A stretch of DNA of 64,000 nt from Pedobacter frigiditerrae (lineage in GTDB: Bacteria; Bacteroidota; Bacteroidia; Sphingobacteriales; Sphingobacteriaceae): NCBI RefSeq assembly GCF_032678705.1, contig NZ_JAVTSS010000001.1:248001-312000 (forward strand), in the 5' to 3' direction. Below the pieces are notes generated by a model. The model was not told the DNA's origin, ran no database searches, and was given only the letters and a program-made list of their open reading frames with translations. Both the position numbers and the translations under genes were made by a program. This document shows, one piece after another, positions 43,490 through 52,463 of the stretch; position 1 is the first letter of the stretch, and each line of letters begins with the position of its first letter.

Positions 43490-45961
43490 ATGGCAGAAGA
43501 TACGAATAGCGACGAGAAACAAATTTTAGCAGAAACAATTGGCGGAGAAAATACAGAAGAGATAATTCAACACCTTAACAATCCTGTTACCGATTTAAAA
43601 CCTATTGTTAAACAATATTTAACTACAGTTACAAAGGTTAAAAAAGAAGGGAATAAATTCTACTTTTCTGATGGTAATGCAAAGGTAGAAGTTAGGGTTG
43701 TTAGTGATGAAATTATTAGGGTTAGATTAGCACCTCATGGTGTTTTTCTTGATGATTTCTCTTACGCTGTTCCTGTTGTAGATCAGAAAGTAACAACCTT
43801 TAGGTTAGAGGAAAACGATGAATATTATTCAATTTCAACCAATACAGTTACCTGTAAAGTTAGAAAAGAAGATTTTCTAGTTTCGTTTGTAGATAATGCT
43901 ACTGCAATGGTTATGAGCCAGGACGCTTCTCCAATGCACTGGGAAGAAAACGTTGAGTTTGGTGGTTATTACGTTTACGCGACCAAGGAATGTTTAAAAG
44001 AAGAAAATTTCTTCGGTTTAGGCGATAAGTCTGGTAACATGAACTTACGTGGCAGAAAGTTCCAGAATTGGAATACTGACGCTTACTCTTTTGGCTGGGA
44101 TCAAGACCCATTATATCGTACCATTCCTTTTTATATTGGCATTCATGAAGGTGCTGGATATGGAATTTTCTTTGATAATACCTTCCGCTCTTATTTCGAT
44201 TTTGGAAGAGAGAATAACGAGAAAACCAGCTTTTGGGCTGATGGTGGCGAACTTCAATATTATTACATCCATGGGCCGCACATGATGGATGTGGTTAAAC
44301 GATATCAAACTTTAACTGGAACACATCAATTACCACCAAAATGGGCATTAGGTTATCATCAGTGTAGATGGAGCTATTACCCAGAAAGTAAGGTGAGAGA
44401 AGTGGCTGAAGGTTTTAGGTCACGCCAAATTCCTTGTGATGCGATATACCTAGATATCGATTACATGGATGGCTACCGTTGTTTTACATGGAATAAAAAA
44501 TACTTTCCAGATCCTAAAAAGATGATCAAGGATTTATTGAACATTGGTATGAAAACCGTTGTGATGATTGATCCAGGAATTAAAGTAGACGATAATTATT
44601 GGGTATTTAAAGAAGGAAAAGAAAACAATTTCTTTTGTCGCCGTAGTGATGATTATTTCATGGAAGGTCACGTTTGGCCAGGAAGATGCCAATTCCCAGA
44701 TTTTACCAATCCAACAGTTAGAGAATGGTGGGGGGGGTTATATAAGGAGTTAGTAGATCTAGAAGTAGCAGGAGTTTGGAATGACATGAATGAACCTGCA
44801 GTTTTTGGTGCAGGAACTTTTCCAAATGATGTTAGACATAATTACGATGGTTACAGAGGCTCTCATCGTAAAGCACATAATGTTTATGGCATGCAAATGG
44901 TACGTTCTACGTATGATGGTTTGAAAAAACTAATGCGTAACAAACGTCCTTTTACCATTACTAGAGCTGGCTATTCAGGTATGCAACGTTATGCAAGTGT
45001 TTGGACTGGCGATAATGTAGCTACTTGGGAGCATTTAAAATTGGGTAATATCCAGTGTCAGCGCATGTCTATTTCAGGTGTTCCTTTTTGTGGAACAGAT
45101 ATAGGCGGATTTAGCGGAGAGCCAGATGGTGAATTATTTACCAGATGGATTCAGTTAGGTACTTTTTCTCCTTTCATGAGAGCACACTCTGCTGGAGATA
45201 CTTCTGAACGTGAACCTTGGAGTTTTGGCGAACCTTTTACAGCTATTAACCGCAAGTTTATAGAATTACGTTACCGCTTAATGCCATACATTTATTCGGT
45301 TTTCTGGGAACATCATCGTTATGGTTTCCCTATCTTAAGACCATTAGCTATGTTAGAGCAAGAAAATATTGGTAATCATTACCGTCAGGATGAATTTACT
45401 TTTGGTGATAAAATTCTAGTTTGTCCTGTTCTAGAACAAGGTGCAGTTTCTAGAATTGTTTATTTGCCAAAAGGGCAATGGTATAATTTCTGGACGCATC
45501 AATTATTAGATGGAGGGAAAGAATACAATATCGATGCACCATTAGAGGATATGCCATTATTTGTAAGGGCAGGTTCTGTTATTCCAGAATATCCAGTAAT
45601 GCAATATGTTGGCGAAAAACCGATTGATGAGGTTTGGCTAAATGTTTACTATGCGGATTATGAGGTAAACTCTTTCTTGTTTGAAGATCATGGAGATACT
45701 TTTGCCTACGAGCAAGATATTTACTTAGAAAAGAAATTTAGTGTAAGAGGAGATGGTAAAAACTTATTTATCCAACAAGCCATTGAAGGTCTTTATACAC
45801 CAAATTACGAATTATACGATTTTAATATAATTGGCGTGCCATTTAAAATCAGTAAGGTTTTTGTTGATGATAAAGAAACAGATTTCAGCATTGATGAACG
45901 CCAACGTTTAAGGTTTAAATCGAATAAAAACTTCATCCATATTAAAATTATAGGCGCTTAA
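43490..45961 (+). CDS. GH31 alpha-glucosidase
   Basis: 823 residues, no signal peptide (acidic N-terminus MAEDTNSDEKQI), hence cytoplasmic. An N-terminal beta-sandwich includes FFGLGDKSGNMNLRG. The barrel has LDIDYMDGYRCFTW, the nucleophile Asp432 in VWNDMNEPAVF, and acid/base Asp570 in RAHSAGDTSERE. C-terminal beta domains follow. It releases glucose from the non-reducing ends of maltodextrins. It works beside the phosphorylase, covering longer chains or isomaltose bonds. Confidence 0.94.
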   Translation: MAEDTNSDEKQILAETIGGENTEEIIQHLNNPVTDLKPIVKQYLTTVTKVKKEGNKFYFSDGNAKVEVRVVSDEIIRVRLAPHGVFLDDFSYAVPVVDQKVTTFRLEENDEYYSISTNTVTCKVRKEDFLVSFVDNATAMVMSQDASPMHWEENVEFGGYYVYATKECLKEENFFGLGDKSGNMNLRGRKFQNWNTDAYSFGWDQDPLYRTIPFYIGIHEGAGYGIFFDNTFRSYFDFGRENNEKTSFWADGGELQYYYIHGPHMMDVVKRYQTLTGTHQLPPKWALGYHQCRWSYYPESKVREVAEGFRSRQIPCDAIYLDIDYMDGYRCFTWNKKYFPDPKKMIKDLLNIGMKTVVMIDPGIKVDDNYWVFKEGKENNFFCRRSDDYFMEGHVWPGRCQFPDFTNPTVREWWGGLYKELVDLEVAGVWNDMNEPAVFGAGTFPNDVRHNYDGYRGSHRKAHNVYGMQMVRSTYDGLKKLMRNKRPFTITRAGYSGMQRYASVWTGDNVATWEHLKLGNIQCQRMSISGVPFCGTDIGGFSGEPDGELFTRWIQLGTFSPFMRAHSAGDTSEREPWSFGEPFTAINRKFIELRYRLMPYIYSVFWEHHRYGFPILRPLAMLEQENIGNHYRQDEFTFGDKILVCPVLEQGAVSRIVYLPKGQWYNFWTHQLLDGGKEYNIDAPLEDMPLFVRAGSVIPEYPVMQYVGEKPIDEVWLNVYYADYEVNSFLFEDHGDTFAYEQDIYLEKKFSVRGDGKNLFIQQAIEGLYTPNYELYDFNIIGVPFKISKVFVDDKETDFSIDERQRLRFKSNKNFIHIKIIGA

Positions 45962-45979
45962 GTTTAAAGAAATAGAACT

Positions 45980-46303
45980 ATGTTTAAGAGATTGATATTC
46001 ATTTACAGTCATCATTTTAAACTAGTTCTATTTCTTAATTTCTGCCTCAGCCTGTTTTTCGCTTATCTCTTTCTTTTAAAAGGATTTGATAAAATTCCTT
46101 TATATAACCTAGCCATAGTTTTTAAAGCAATCGCGTATGCCATTACATTTGGTATAGAGAAATTGATGTTTGCCCAGCGAATTTACTATTACCGTAATTT
46201 AGGCTTTGGTTACAGAAAGATATTTAGCGTTATTTTTTGTGTTGATTTTTTAATTTTTATAACACTTTTATTGATTGTCTTTGTATGCAGGAGCTTTATA
46301 TAG
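45980..46303 (+). CDS. Small membrane protein, likely partner of the next ABC ATPase
   Basis: 107 residues with three hydrophobic spans (about 16-35, 40-60 and 82-104) joined by short basic loops (MFKRLIFIYSHHFK; QRIYYYRNLGFGYRKIF). It resembles no full ABC permease in size. Its end overlaps the ATPase start by 19 bases, strong coupling that suggests a shared complex. If it is the only membrane subunit, several copies would be needed to build a channel, or the pair has a regulatory job. It is probably the last part of the maltodextrin transcript by spacing, but its function is unknown. Confidence 0.7.
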   Translation: MFKRLIFIYSHHFKLVLFLNFCLSLFFAYLFLLKGFDKIPLYNLAIVFKAIAYAITFGIEKLMFAQRIYYYRNLGFGYRKIFSVIFCVDFLIFITLLLIVFVCRSFI

Positions 46304-46935
46304 ACAGTGTAAAACATAGTTTTGGAAAACTGGATGTGCTCAGTAGTGTATATCTCAATTGCAAAATAGGAGAGGTTGTTGGAGTTCTAGGACGTAATGG
46401 TTCAGGGAAATCAACGCTGTTGAAGATTATATTTGGTGCTATCAAGCCACATTTTAAGCATCTTAAATTGGATGGCGAACTAATTCAAAAAGGATATTTA
46501 ACCAATCAAATTTCTTACTTGCCACAAGGATATTTTATTCCTCATTATTTAAAGGTTAAAGATTTGATTGATTTGTATATTAATAACTATAAAGAACAAA
46601 TCCTTGATATTGATGTTTTTAAGTTAAACCTAAACGAGTCTATTGGTAATTTATCTGGTGGAAATAGAAGGTTGGTAGAAGCATTGCTCATTATTTATAG
46701 TGATGCAAAATATGTGTTGTTAGATGAACCTTTTTCGCAACTAGATCCATTAGTTACTGATCAAATTAAAATGCATATTCAAAAATTGAAAACTGACAAA
46801 GGCTATATTGTTACTGATCACCATTACAGTAAAATACTAGAAGTTTCGTCTCGCGTAATGCTGATAAATAATGGCTGTAATTATAATATAAATAATGAAG
46901 ATGATTTAAGATTGTATGGTTATTTGCCAAATTGA
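46285..46935 (+). CDS. ABC transporter ATP-binding protein
   Basis: 216 residues, a lone nucleotide-binding domain. Walker A GRNGSGKST is near residue 35, Q-loop SYLPQGYF near 74, signature LSGGNRR near 123 (Asn for the usual Gln), Walker B YVLLDEPF near 142, D-loop SQLD and switch His in VTDHHYSKI near 178. All catalytic elements are present, so it should hydrolyse ATP. The DEPFSQLDP and TDHHYSK segments recall the LptB-like branch, though the membrane partner next door is far too small for an LptFG protein. Substrate unknown. Confidence 0.88.
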   Translation: MQELYIDSVKHSFGKLDVLSSVYLNCKIGEVVGVLGRNGSGKSTLLKIIFGAIKPHFKHLKLDGELIQKGYLTNQISYLPQGYFIPHYLKVKDLIDLYINNYKEQILDIDVFKLNLNESIGNLSGGNRRLVEALLIIYSDAKYVLLDEPFSQLDPLVTDQIKMHIQKLKTDKGYIVTDHHYSKILEVSSRVMLINNGCNYNINNEDDLRLYGYLPN

Positions 46936-47077
46936 AAATGTTAAAAAATGTTGGCGGTAACACCAACACCAGATGTAAAAAATAATTCTGATTTACTCTG
47001 TTTAAAAAAGTAAATTAGGACTGTATAAATTAATACTAAGTTAGTTGTTGCCAAAAAAACTTTAACCAGAACCAAAT

Positions 47078-49081
47078 ATGGCCATTACAAAAAAGAAATC
47101 CACAGTTAAAACAAAAGTGGCAGTTAAAGAGGTAAAGACAACAAAAAAAGAGAGTCCATTTATAGATTATAGTAAACGCGTTTGGGTTCATAGCCTGTTA
47201 AGCGACTTTGATATTGCCCTTTTCGTATCTGGAAAACATTTCCGTTTATACGAAAAGATGGGTGCACACTTACTCACCGTAAATAAAACTGCGGGTACTT
47301 ATTTTGCAGTTTGGGCTCCAAATGCACAAGAGGTTGCCGTAATGGGCGGTTTTAATGGGTGGAATAGGGAAAGTCATTCTTTATATAAACGCTGGGATGC
47401 TTCTGGTATTTGGGAAGGTTTTATCCCTTTTGTAGGAAAGGGCGAAGTTTATAAATATTATATCAAGGGTTTTGATGGGAGTGATTTAGAAAAAGGAGAT
47501 CCTTATGCGTTGAGATGGGAACATCCGCCTCAAAAAGCTTCCATAGTTTGGGATACTGATTATACTTGGAAAGATAAAGCTTGGCTTACCAAAAGACCTA
47601 AACTAAATGCTTTAGATCAACCCATATCTGTTTATGAGCTGCATTTAGGTTCTTGGCAACGCGACCCAAGCAATCCAGAGCGTGTTTTAAGTTATGGCGA
47701 AATTGCCAATACCTTAGTTCCATATATTTTAGAAATGGGCTTTACGCATGTGGAGTTAATGCCAATTATGGAGTATCCATATTACCCATCATGGGGATAT
47801 CAAATCACTGGATATTTTGCCGCTAGTTCTAGACACGGTTCTCCACAAGATTTAATGTATCTGATAGAGGAATTACACAAAAACAATATTGCGGTAATTT
47901 TAGATTGGGTGCCTTCACATTTTCCAGGAGATGCAAATGGCTTGTTCAATTTTGATGGCACACATTTATTTGAACATGCTGATATGCGTAAAGGATTTCA
48001 TCCCGATTGGAAATCTTACATCTTCAACTATGATAGAAATGAAGTCCGCTCTTTCTTAATTAGCAATGCAATGTTCTGGATAGATCAATTTCATGCAGAT
48101 GGTTTAAGAGTTGATGCCGTAGCTTCCATGTTGTATTTTGACTTTTCGAGAACAGCTGATGAAGCAGGAACAAATGAATATGGTGGAAGTGAAAATTTGG
48201 GTGCCATCCAGTTTCTGAAAGATTTAAATGAAGCAATCTATGGCAATTACAAAGGCGTACATACCATTGCAGAAGAAAGCAGCACCTTTGACGGCGTAAC
48301 TAGACCAGTGTATGCAGGTGGCTTAGGCTTCGGGATGAAATGGATGATGGGTTGGATGAATGATACTTTAAAGTATTTCAAGAATGATCCAATTGCCAGA
48401 AAACATCAACACCACCAATTGACGTTTAGTATGACTTATGCGTTTACCGAAAACTTCATGCTGCCTTTTTCACATGATGAAGTAGTGCATGGTAAATCGT
48501 CTATGATTTATAAAATGCCTGGAGATGAGTGGCAAAAGTTCGCTAACCTACGTGTGTTGTACGCTTATATGTTTACACATCCAGGAACCAAATTGCTGTT
48601 CATGGGTAACGAATTTGCCCAAACCAATGAGTGGAATTTTACCGAGTCATTAAGTTGGGATTTATTGCAATATCCACCACACGCAGGAATGCAGCAATTG
48701 GTTAAAGCGCTAAACTTCCTTTATCGCAAAGAACCAGCCTTATATAGGTACAATTTCTCTTATGAAGGTTTTGAGTGGGTAGATGCTGATAACGCCGATA
48801 GCTCTATTTATGTATATGCCCGAAAGGCAGAAAAGGCAAAAGATACTTTGGTAATTGTATTGAATTTCACGCCAGTTTACCGAGAAAACTTTAGGGTAGG
48901 TATGCCGATGAAAGGGAAATGGAAAGAAATTTTTAATACCGATGCGGTTGAGTTTTATGGCAGCGGTAAACTAAATGAAGGATTGTTCGATACCGAAAAT
49001 ATTGATTACAATAACCATCCACAGTCCATTTCAATTAATGTTCCACCTTTAGCGGTCTGTATTTTTAAGAAGGGAGTTTGA
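47078..49081 (+). CDS. glgB: 1,4-alpha-glucan branching enzyme GlgB
   Basis: 667 residues. A Lys-rich N-terminal stretch (AITKKKSTVKTKVAVKEVK) precedes the CBM48 domain (YFAVWAPNAQEVAVMGGFNG) and the GH13 barrel. Catalytic residues: nucleophile Asp346 in DGLRVDAVASM, Glu399 in TIAEESSTF and Asp in FSHDEVVHGK. The C-terminal beta domain ends SINVPPLAVCIFKKGV. It makes alpha-1,6 branches in glycogen. No glgA, glgC or glgP is nearby. A 142-base spacer with a small hairpin (TGTTGG / CCAACA near 46949-46968) separates it from the ABC gene. Confidence 0.96.
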   Translation: MAITKKKSTVKTKVAVKEVKTTKKESPFIDYSKRVWVHSLLSDFDIALFVSGKHFRLYEKMGAHLLTVNKTAGTYFAVWAPNAQEVAVMGGFNGWNRESHSLYKRWDASGIWEGFIPFVGKGEVYKYYIKGFDGSDLEKGDPYALRWEHPPQKASIVWDTDYTWKDKAWLTKRPKLNALDQPISVYELHLGSWQRDPSNPERVLSYGEIANTLVPYILEMGFTHVELMPIMEYPYYPSWGYQITGYFAASSRHGSPQDLMYLIEELHKNNIAVILDWVPSHFPGDANGLFNFDGTHLFEHADMRKGFHPDWKSYIFNYDRNEVRSFLISNAMFWIDQFHADGLRVDAVASMLYFDFSRTADEAGTNEYGGSENLGAIQFLKDLNEAIYGNYKGVHTIAEESSTFDGVTRPVYAGGLGFGMKWMMGWMNDTLKYFKNDPIARKHQHHQLTFSMTYAFTENFMLPFSHDEVVHGKSSMIYKMPGDEWQKFANLRVLYAYMFTHPGTKLLFMGNEFAQTNEWNFTESLSWDLLQYPPHAGMQQLVKALNFLYRKEPALYRYNFSYEGFEWVDADNADSSIYVYARKAEKAKDTLVIVLNFTPVYRENFRVGMPMKGKWKEIFNTDAVEFYGSGKLNEGLFDTENIDYNNHPQSISINVPPLAVCIFKKGV

Positions 49082-49099
49082 TATTCATTCAATTTGTTT

Positions 49100-49168
49100 G
49101 TCATTCAGAGCGCAGCGAAGAATCTATTTAGTGAATTTTACGTATAGATCCCTCCAAAGTCGGAATGA
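49100..49168. repeat. Dispersed repeat (TCATTCnG...GAATGA type), copy 2
   Basis: TGTCATTCAGAGCG, then GCGAAGAATCTATTT, and the closing CGGAATGAC match the element at 22341-22417 read on the other strand. The ends GTCATTC and GAATGAC are inverted. It fills the spacer after glgB. The ATG inside its closing GAATGACG offers a false start for the next gene. Confidence 0.75.
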
Positions 49169-49188
49169 CGGATTATTTTTTAAATAAG

Positions 49189-49542
49189 ATGCTAAAAAGA
49201 ACCTTCAAATTTCATAAAAATGATAAAGCAGAATGGTGGTTAACCTTGCCAGAATGGAAAGGCGACCCAGAAGATTTACAAATGATAGAAGGTGCAGATC
49301 AATGGTTGGATTTAGTTGGTGATGATGCTGAAAACGTTGAGATTGAAATGTCTGACCAATCTTTTGAAAATGCAGAAACCTTAACGTTATTACATATTAA
49401 AGAGCAGAATCATGGCGGTGGTGGGATTTATTATTTAGAAACCTACCAAGGTGAGAAACAAGATCTAAAACTGTGGCTTTGTGAAGTAACCAGTTTTGTA
49501 TTTGATTGCATTCCGCAGAAATTGTTTTTTAAGGTGAGGTAG
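49189..49542 (+). CDS. Conserved small protein of unknown function
   Basis: 117 residues from the ATG at 49189 (MLKRTFKFHKNDKAEWW). An in-frame ATG at 49165 would add eight residues, but those codons include the end of a dispersed repeat, so the later start is preferred. The protein is acidic, Trp-rich (EWWLTLPEWKGDP; ADQWLDLVG) and has no signal peptide or membrane span. The look is that of Bacteroidota DUF proteins of about 120 residues with a mixed alpha/beta fold. It is convergent with the CHAT gene. No function is proposed. Confidence 0.7.
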   Translation: MLKRTFKFHKNDKAEWWLTLPEWKGDPEDLQMIEGADQWLDLVGDDAENVEIEMSDQSFENAETLTLLHIKEQNHGGGGIYYLETYQGEKQDLKLWLCEVTSFVFDCIPQKLFFKVR

Positions 49543-49552
49543 TTTTTAGAGA

Positions 49553-49590
49553 ATACGTCATTGCGAGCCTCTGTTTTTCACAGGGCGAAG
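49553..49590. repeat. Dispersed repeat (ATACGTCATTG... type), copy 1
   Basis: ATACGTCATTG followed by GCCTCTGTTTTTCACA recurs on the opposite strand at 62061-62091 with only two differences in about 30 bases. It sits in the 66-base convergent gap between the small protein and CHAT genes and has no T-run of a terminator. Confidence 0.75.
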
Positions 49591-49608
49591 CAATCTTTCT
49601 TGAAGGTA

Positions 49609-52311
49609 TTAAACCAGCATAGGCTTATGGTCTTCAGCTTTTTTTCCTCTGCCAAATCTCTTCCTTAAAACTAATATCATCACAAACACCAGAACAAATC
49701 CAACCCCACTACCTATAATTAAAATCCAATTTGTAGCGCTAGCTAATTCTATGTGCTGATCTGTACCCATATAGATTAGGTTATCCCAATAATAAGGTAA
49801 ATAAAAAGCATTGTTGTTTTGAGCTTTATTTAGCCAATCGATTTTTGCTTGATGTAAGGCTTCGCCATTACTTTTATGGTTAACCAAATGTTTATAGAAA
49901 TCACCGATTATAACGGAAGCTGCCACATCATTTACATTCCATAAACCAGCTATAGTTGCTGGAGTTCCAATCGCATTAAAACCCCTTGAGAGACTAATTA
50001 TTCCTTCGCCATTGGCCAATAAACCATCTGCGGTTCTACAAGCACTTAGTACCACTAAAGATGGAGCTTGTTTTTTTGCGGAGAGCTCAAACAAGAATAA
50101 TTTCTCTTTATCGAGATCTAATGTTGGCTCCTGATTTTTACCAGATAAGTAAGCGTGGGTGCCAATGTGTAAAACCTGACTATTTTCAAATGCATTATTG
50201 AGCGTAGCACTGTTTACTTTTTCATCAAAAAGAAAATCTCCGTTTATTATTTTCTTTATTGCCGCAGCTTCATCCTTAACTGCTTGTAAAGGTTTTAATC
50301 CATTTTTTTGATGGGCAATAAACAGACCTGTAAAGTTCTTGGCTCTTGATGCATTCTTATGAGCACTTAACGTTTTTAAGGAAAAAGCATAAGTTAAACT
50401 ATTGCTTTTAATCAGAAATGGCCAGCTTGAAATGCTAGGCTTATAATTGTTGTCTGTTATCAAACCATCAAAAGAAATAAAACCCAAAACATCATCAGGA
50501 ATAATAATAACAGATTCGTTTTTTTGCAGTTTAATTCCACGGAGAATGGTTTGGTAAATTTGATGGGAAGTTAAATAAAATGCCTTGGGATCATTAATCA
50601 TTGCATCAGCACCATGCTGAAAATAAGTATTTGCATAGGTTTGAATGGCTTTTTTTATTTCGCTTGAATGGTCTAACTTAATTACATTGTTGACTTTTCG
50701 ATTCTCAATATCAATGATATAAATAGCATCTTTCCCAAAAAAATATTCAATTATTTTTTGATTTGGCAATGCAGATAAAACCGTAGTGATTGGGATGTTA
50801 AAACTCTCGTCGTTAAATTGTTTATGTGTTTGTTTGATTTGTTTGTTTACCAGCGCCAAATAGTATTTCAGCTTTGCGGTTTCTGTTGAGCTTTTATTAC
50901 TCTTGCCTTCAATTTCCTGTTTTTCATTATAAATGATTGCCCTTTCATAAGCTTGTTTTTTAATGAAAAGAGAATCCTTCTGGTTGGCTGCCGCAAGCAA
51001 TTGATTTCTATTGATCTGATCTAATAGAGTTCTACTTTTACTCTGCTCAGCAAGGTTTAAAATTTCATTTAAAAGCGATTTATCCTTGGTTTGCTGATAA
51101 AGGTTAAAAGTGATTTCAATGCCTTTTTCGGCTATCAGTTTGAGACTAACCTGTAAACGTTCCTTTGTCTTGTCATCAGCAAATTCATTTCTAATTTTAT
51201 CTGCAGAAAGCAATGCCCACTTGATATATTGATAAGCTTCTTTGGGCTTGTTTAACTTTAAATTAGCATTTGCCAATTCCCTAAAAACATCAACAACCAT
51301 GTTGTCGCCATATATTTTAGTAACATCAACTTTGTTTTGGCTGCTGATTTTTAAAGTAGATATTGTCTGATTAAAATAATTAATCGCTAATTGTGGCTCG
51401 TTTTCTAATAATTTAATAGTGCCTAGTTGGGTTAAGATATTGGCCTTTTCCCTTAGCCTAGTACCGATATAATATTTGTTAAGGATGTTTAAAGCGTTAT
51501 TAAAATAGCTTTCAGCTTGCTGTATTTTATTCAGCTCTTTAAAGATATTTCCGGCAGACGTATAAGAACCCATTAACCAATAAGCATTATCTCGGTCGAT
51601 GATTTTTTGCTTGGCGATGTTATTTTCTATCAGCTTTGCTGCGGTTGCATATTCTCTTTTATCGAATAAAATATCTGCTAAAATGTTGTTTAAGATGATG
51701 TTTACTTGGTCTTTCTGATGGGTTAATTTCAAGCCTGCATTTACACTTTTTTCAGCTTCACTGAGGTTACCCATAGAGCGGTAAGAAATAGCGATGTTGC
51801 TATATACAGCGGCAATATTTGCTGGCTTTTCCTTAATCTGATTAAGGAACTTTACAGCGAGAAGTTGTAGATACAAGGCTCTTTCATAATCGCCGAGCCT
51901 AGTATAATTATTACTTAATGGCTTGGCGGTATATTCTACAATATCATAATCAGCTACTTTGTTTTTGAGATAGTAGGCATAAGCATCTTCATAGCTATTT
52001 GTAGAACCTAAAATATTTCCATCTAACAATTGATAATAACCTTGTGTGCTTAATAGATTTAGCCAAACATAATGTTCGCTAGCTGTTTTTGCCTTGCGCC
52101 AAGCCTTATTTTGCGTTTCCATCAAATAAGCTAATCGCAACTGCGGATTTTCGCTTACGTACTTAATCCGTTCATAAATCCAATCGCTAAGGTTATCCTT
52201 TTGTTTAAATAAATCTAGCCTTTTCTGAATGGCAACGCCCTGCGCAAACAAGAAAACATTTGAGCAAATGAATAACGTTAAAAATGTAAAACGTAATAAT
52301 ACCGAACGCAT
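49609..52311 (-). CDS. TPR-CHAT protein: membrane-anchored caspase-like protease candidate
   Basis: 900 residues. A signal peptide (RSVLLRFTFLTLFICSNVFLFAQ) is followed by tetratricopeptide repeats (about 60-420), with A, Y and G at TPR spacing. A coiled-coil stretch precedes the C-terminal CHAT domain (about 530-840). The caspase-like dyad is His719 in VLHIGTHAYLSG and Cys758 in VVLSACRTADG, both intact. GEGIISLSRGFNAIGTPATI is the CHAT core that follows. One membrane span (about 860-883, LIIGSGVGFVLVFVMILVL) and a basic tail end the protein. The protease would therefore face the periplasm, anchored in the inner membrane. It heads a - strand group with a PKD protein and lipoprotein, divergent from an ECF sigma gene. 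Confidence 0.9.
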   Translation of the reverse strand: MRSVLLRFTFLTLFICSNVFLFAQGVAIQKRLDLFKQKDNLSDWIYERIKYVSENPQLRLAYLMETQNKAWRKAKTASEHYVWLNLLSTQGYYQLLDGNILGSTNSYEDAYAYYLKNKVADYDIVEYTAKPLSNNYTRLGDYERALYLQLLAVKFLNQIKEKPANIAAVYSNIAISYRSMGNLSEAEKSVNAGLKLTHQKDQVNIILNNILADILFDKREYATAAKLIENNIAKQKIIDRDNAYWLMGSYTSAGNIFKELNKIQQAESYFNNALNILNKYYIGTRLREKANILTQLGTIKLLENEPQLAINYFNQTISTLKISSQNKVDVTKIYGDNMVVDVFRELANANLKLNKPKEAYQYIKWALLSADKIRNEFADDKTKERLQVSLKLIAEKGIEITFNLYQQTKDKSLLNEILNLAEQSKSRTLLDQINRNQLLAAANQKDSLFIKKQAYERAIIYNEKQEIEGKSNKSSTETAKLKYYLALVNKQIKQTHKQFNDESFNIPITTVLSALPNQKIIEYFFGKDAIYIIDIENRKVNNVIKLDHSSEIKKAIQTYANTYFQHGADAMINDPKAFYLTSHQIYQTILRGIKLQKNESVIIIPDDVLGFISFDGLITDNNYKPSISSWPFLIKSNSLTYAFSLKTLSAHKNASRAKNFTGLFIAHQKNGLKPLQAVKDEAAAIKKIINGDFLFDEKVNSATLNNAFENSQVLHIGTHAYLSGKNQEPTLDLDKEKLFLFELSAKKQAPSLVVLSACRTADGLLANGEGIISLSRGFNAIGTPATIAGLWNVNDVAASVIIGDFYKHLVNHKSNGEALHQAKIDWLNKAQNNNAFYLPYYWDNLIYMGTDQHIELASATNWILIIGSGVGFVLVFVMILVLRKRFGRGKKAEDHKPMLV

Positions 52312-52350
52312 AAGAGAGATTGCAGTTCAGCTAATTTAGTAAATTAGATC

Positions 52351-52449
52351 GTCATCTCGACGATAGGAGAGATCTATTAGTTGAAACTTATTAGTAGATA
52401 TCTCCTCGTTGCCTGCCTGCCGGACAGGCAGGCACGGCGTTCGATATGA
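52351..52449. repeat. Composite inverted repeat with nested TGCCTGCCTG palindrome
   Basis: The outer element has arms GTCATCTCGACGATAGGAGA and AGATATCTCCTCGTT..CGTTCGATATGA, with GATCTATTAG opposite TATTAGTAGAT in the middle. Within its right arm is a perfect palindrome TGCCTGCCTG-CCGGA-CAGGCAGGCA (52410-52434), much richer in GC than its surroundings. It looks like one short mobile palindrome inserted in another. It fills the spacer between the PKD and CHAT genes. Confidence 0.7.
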
Positions 52450-52463
52450 AGAAATGTAGTGAG

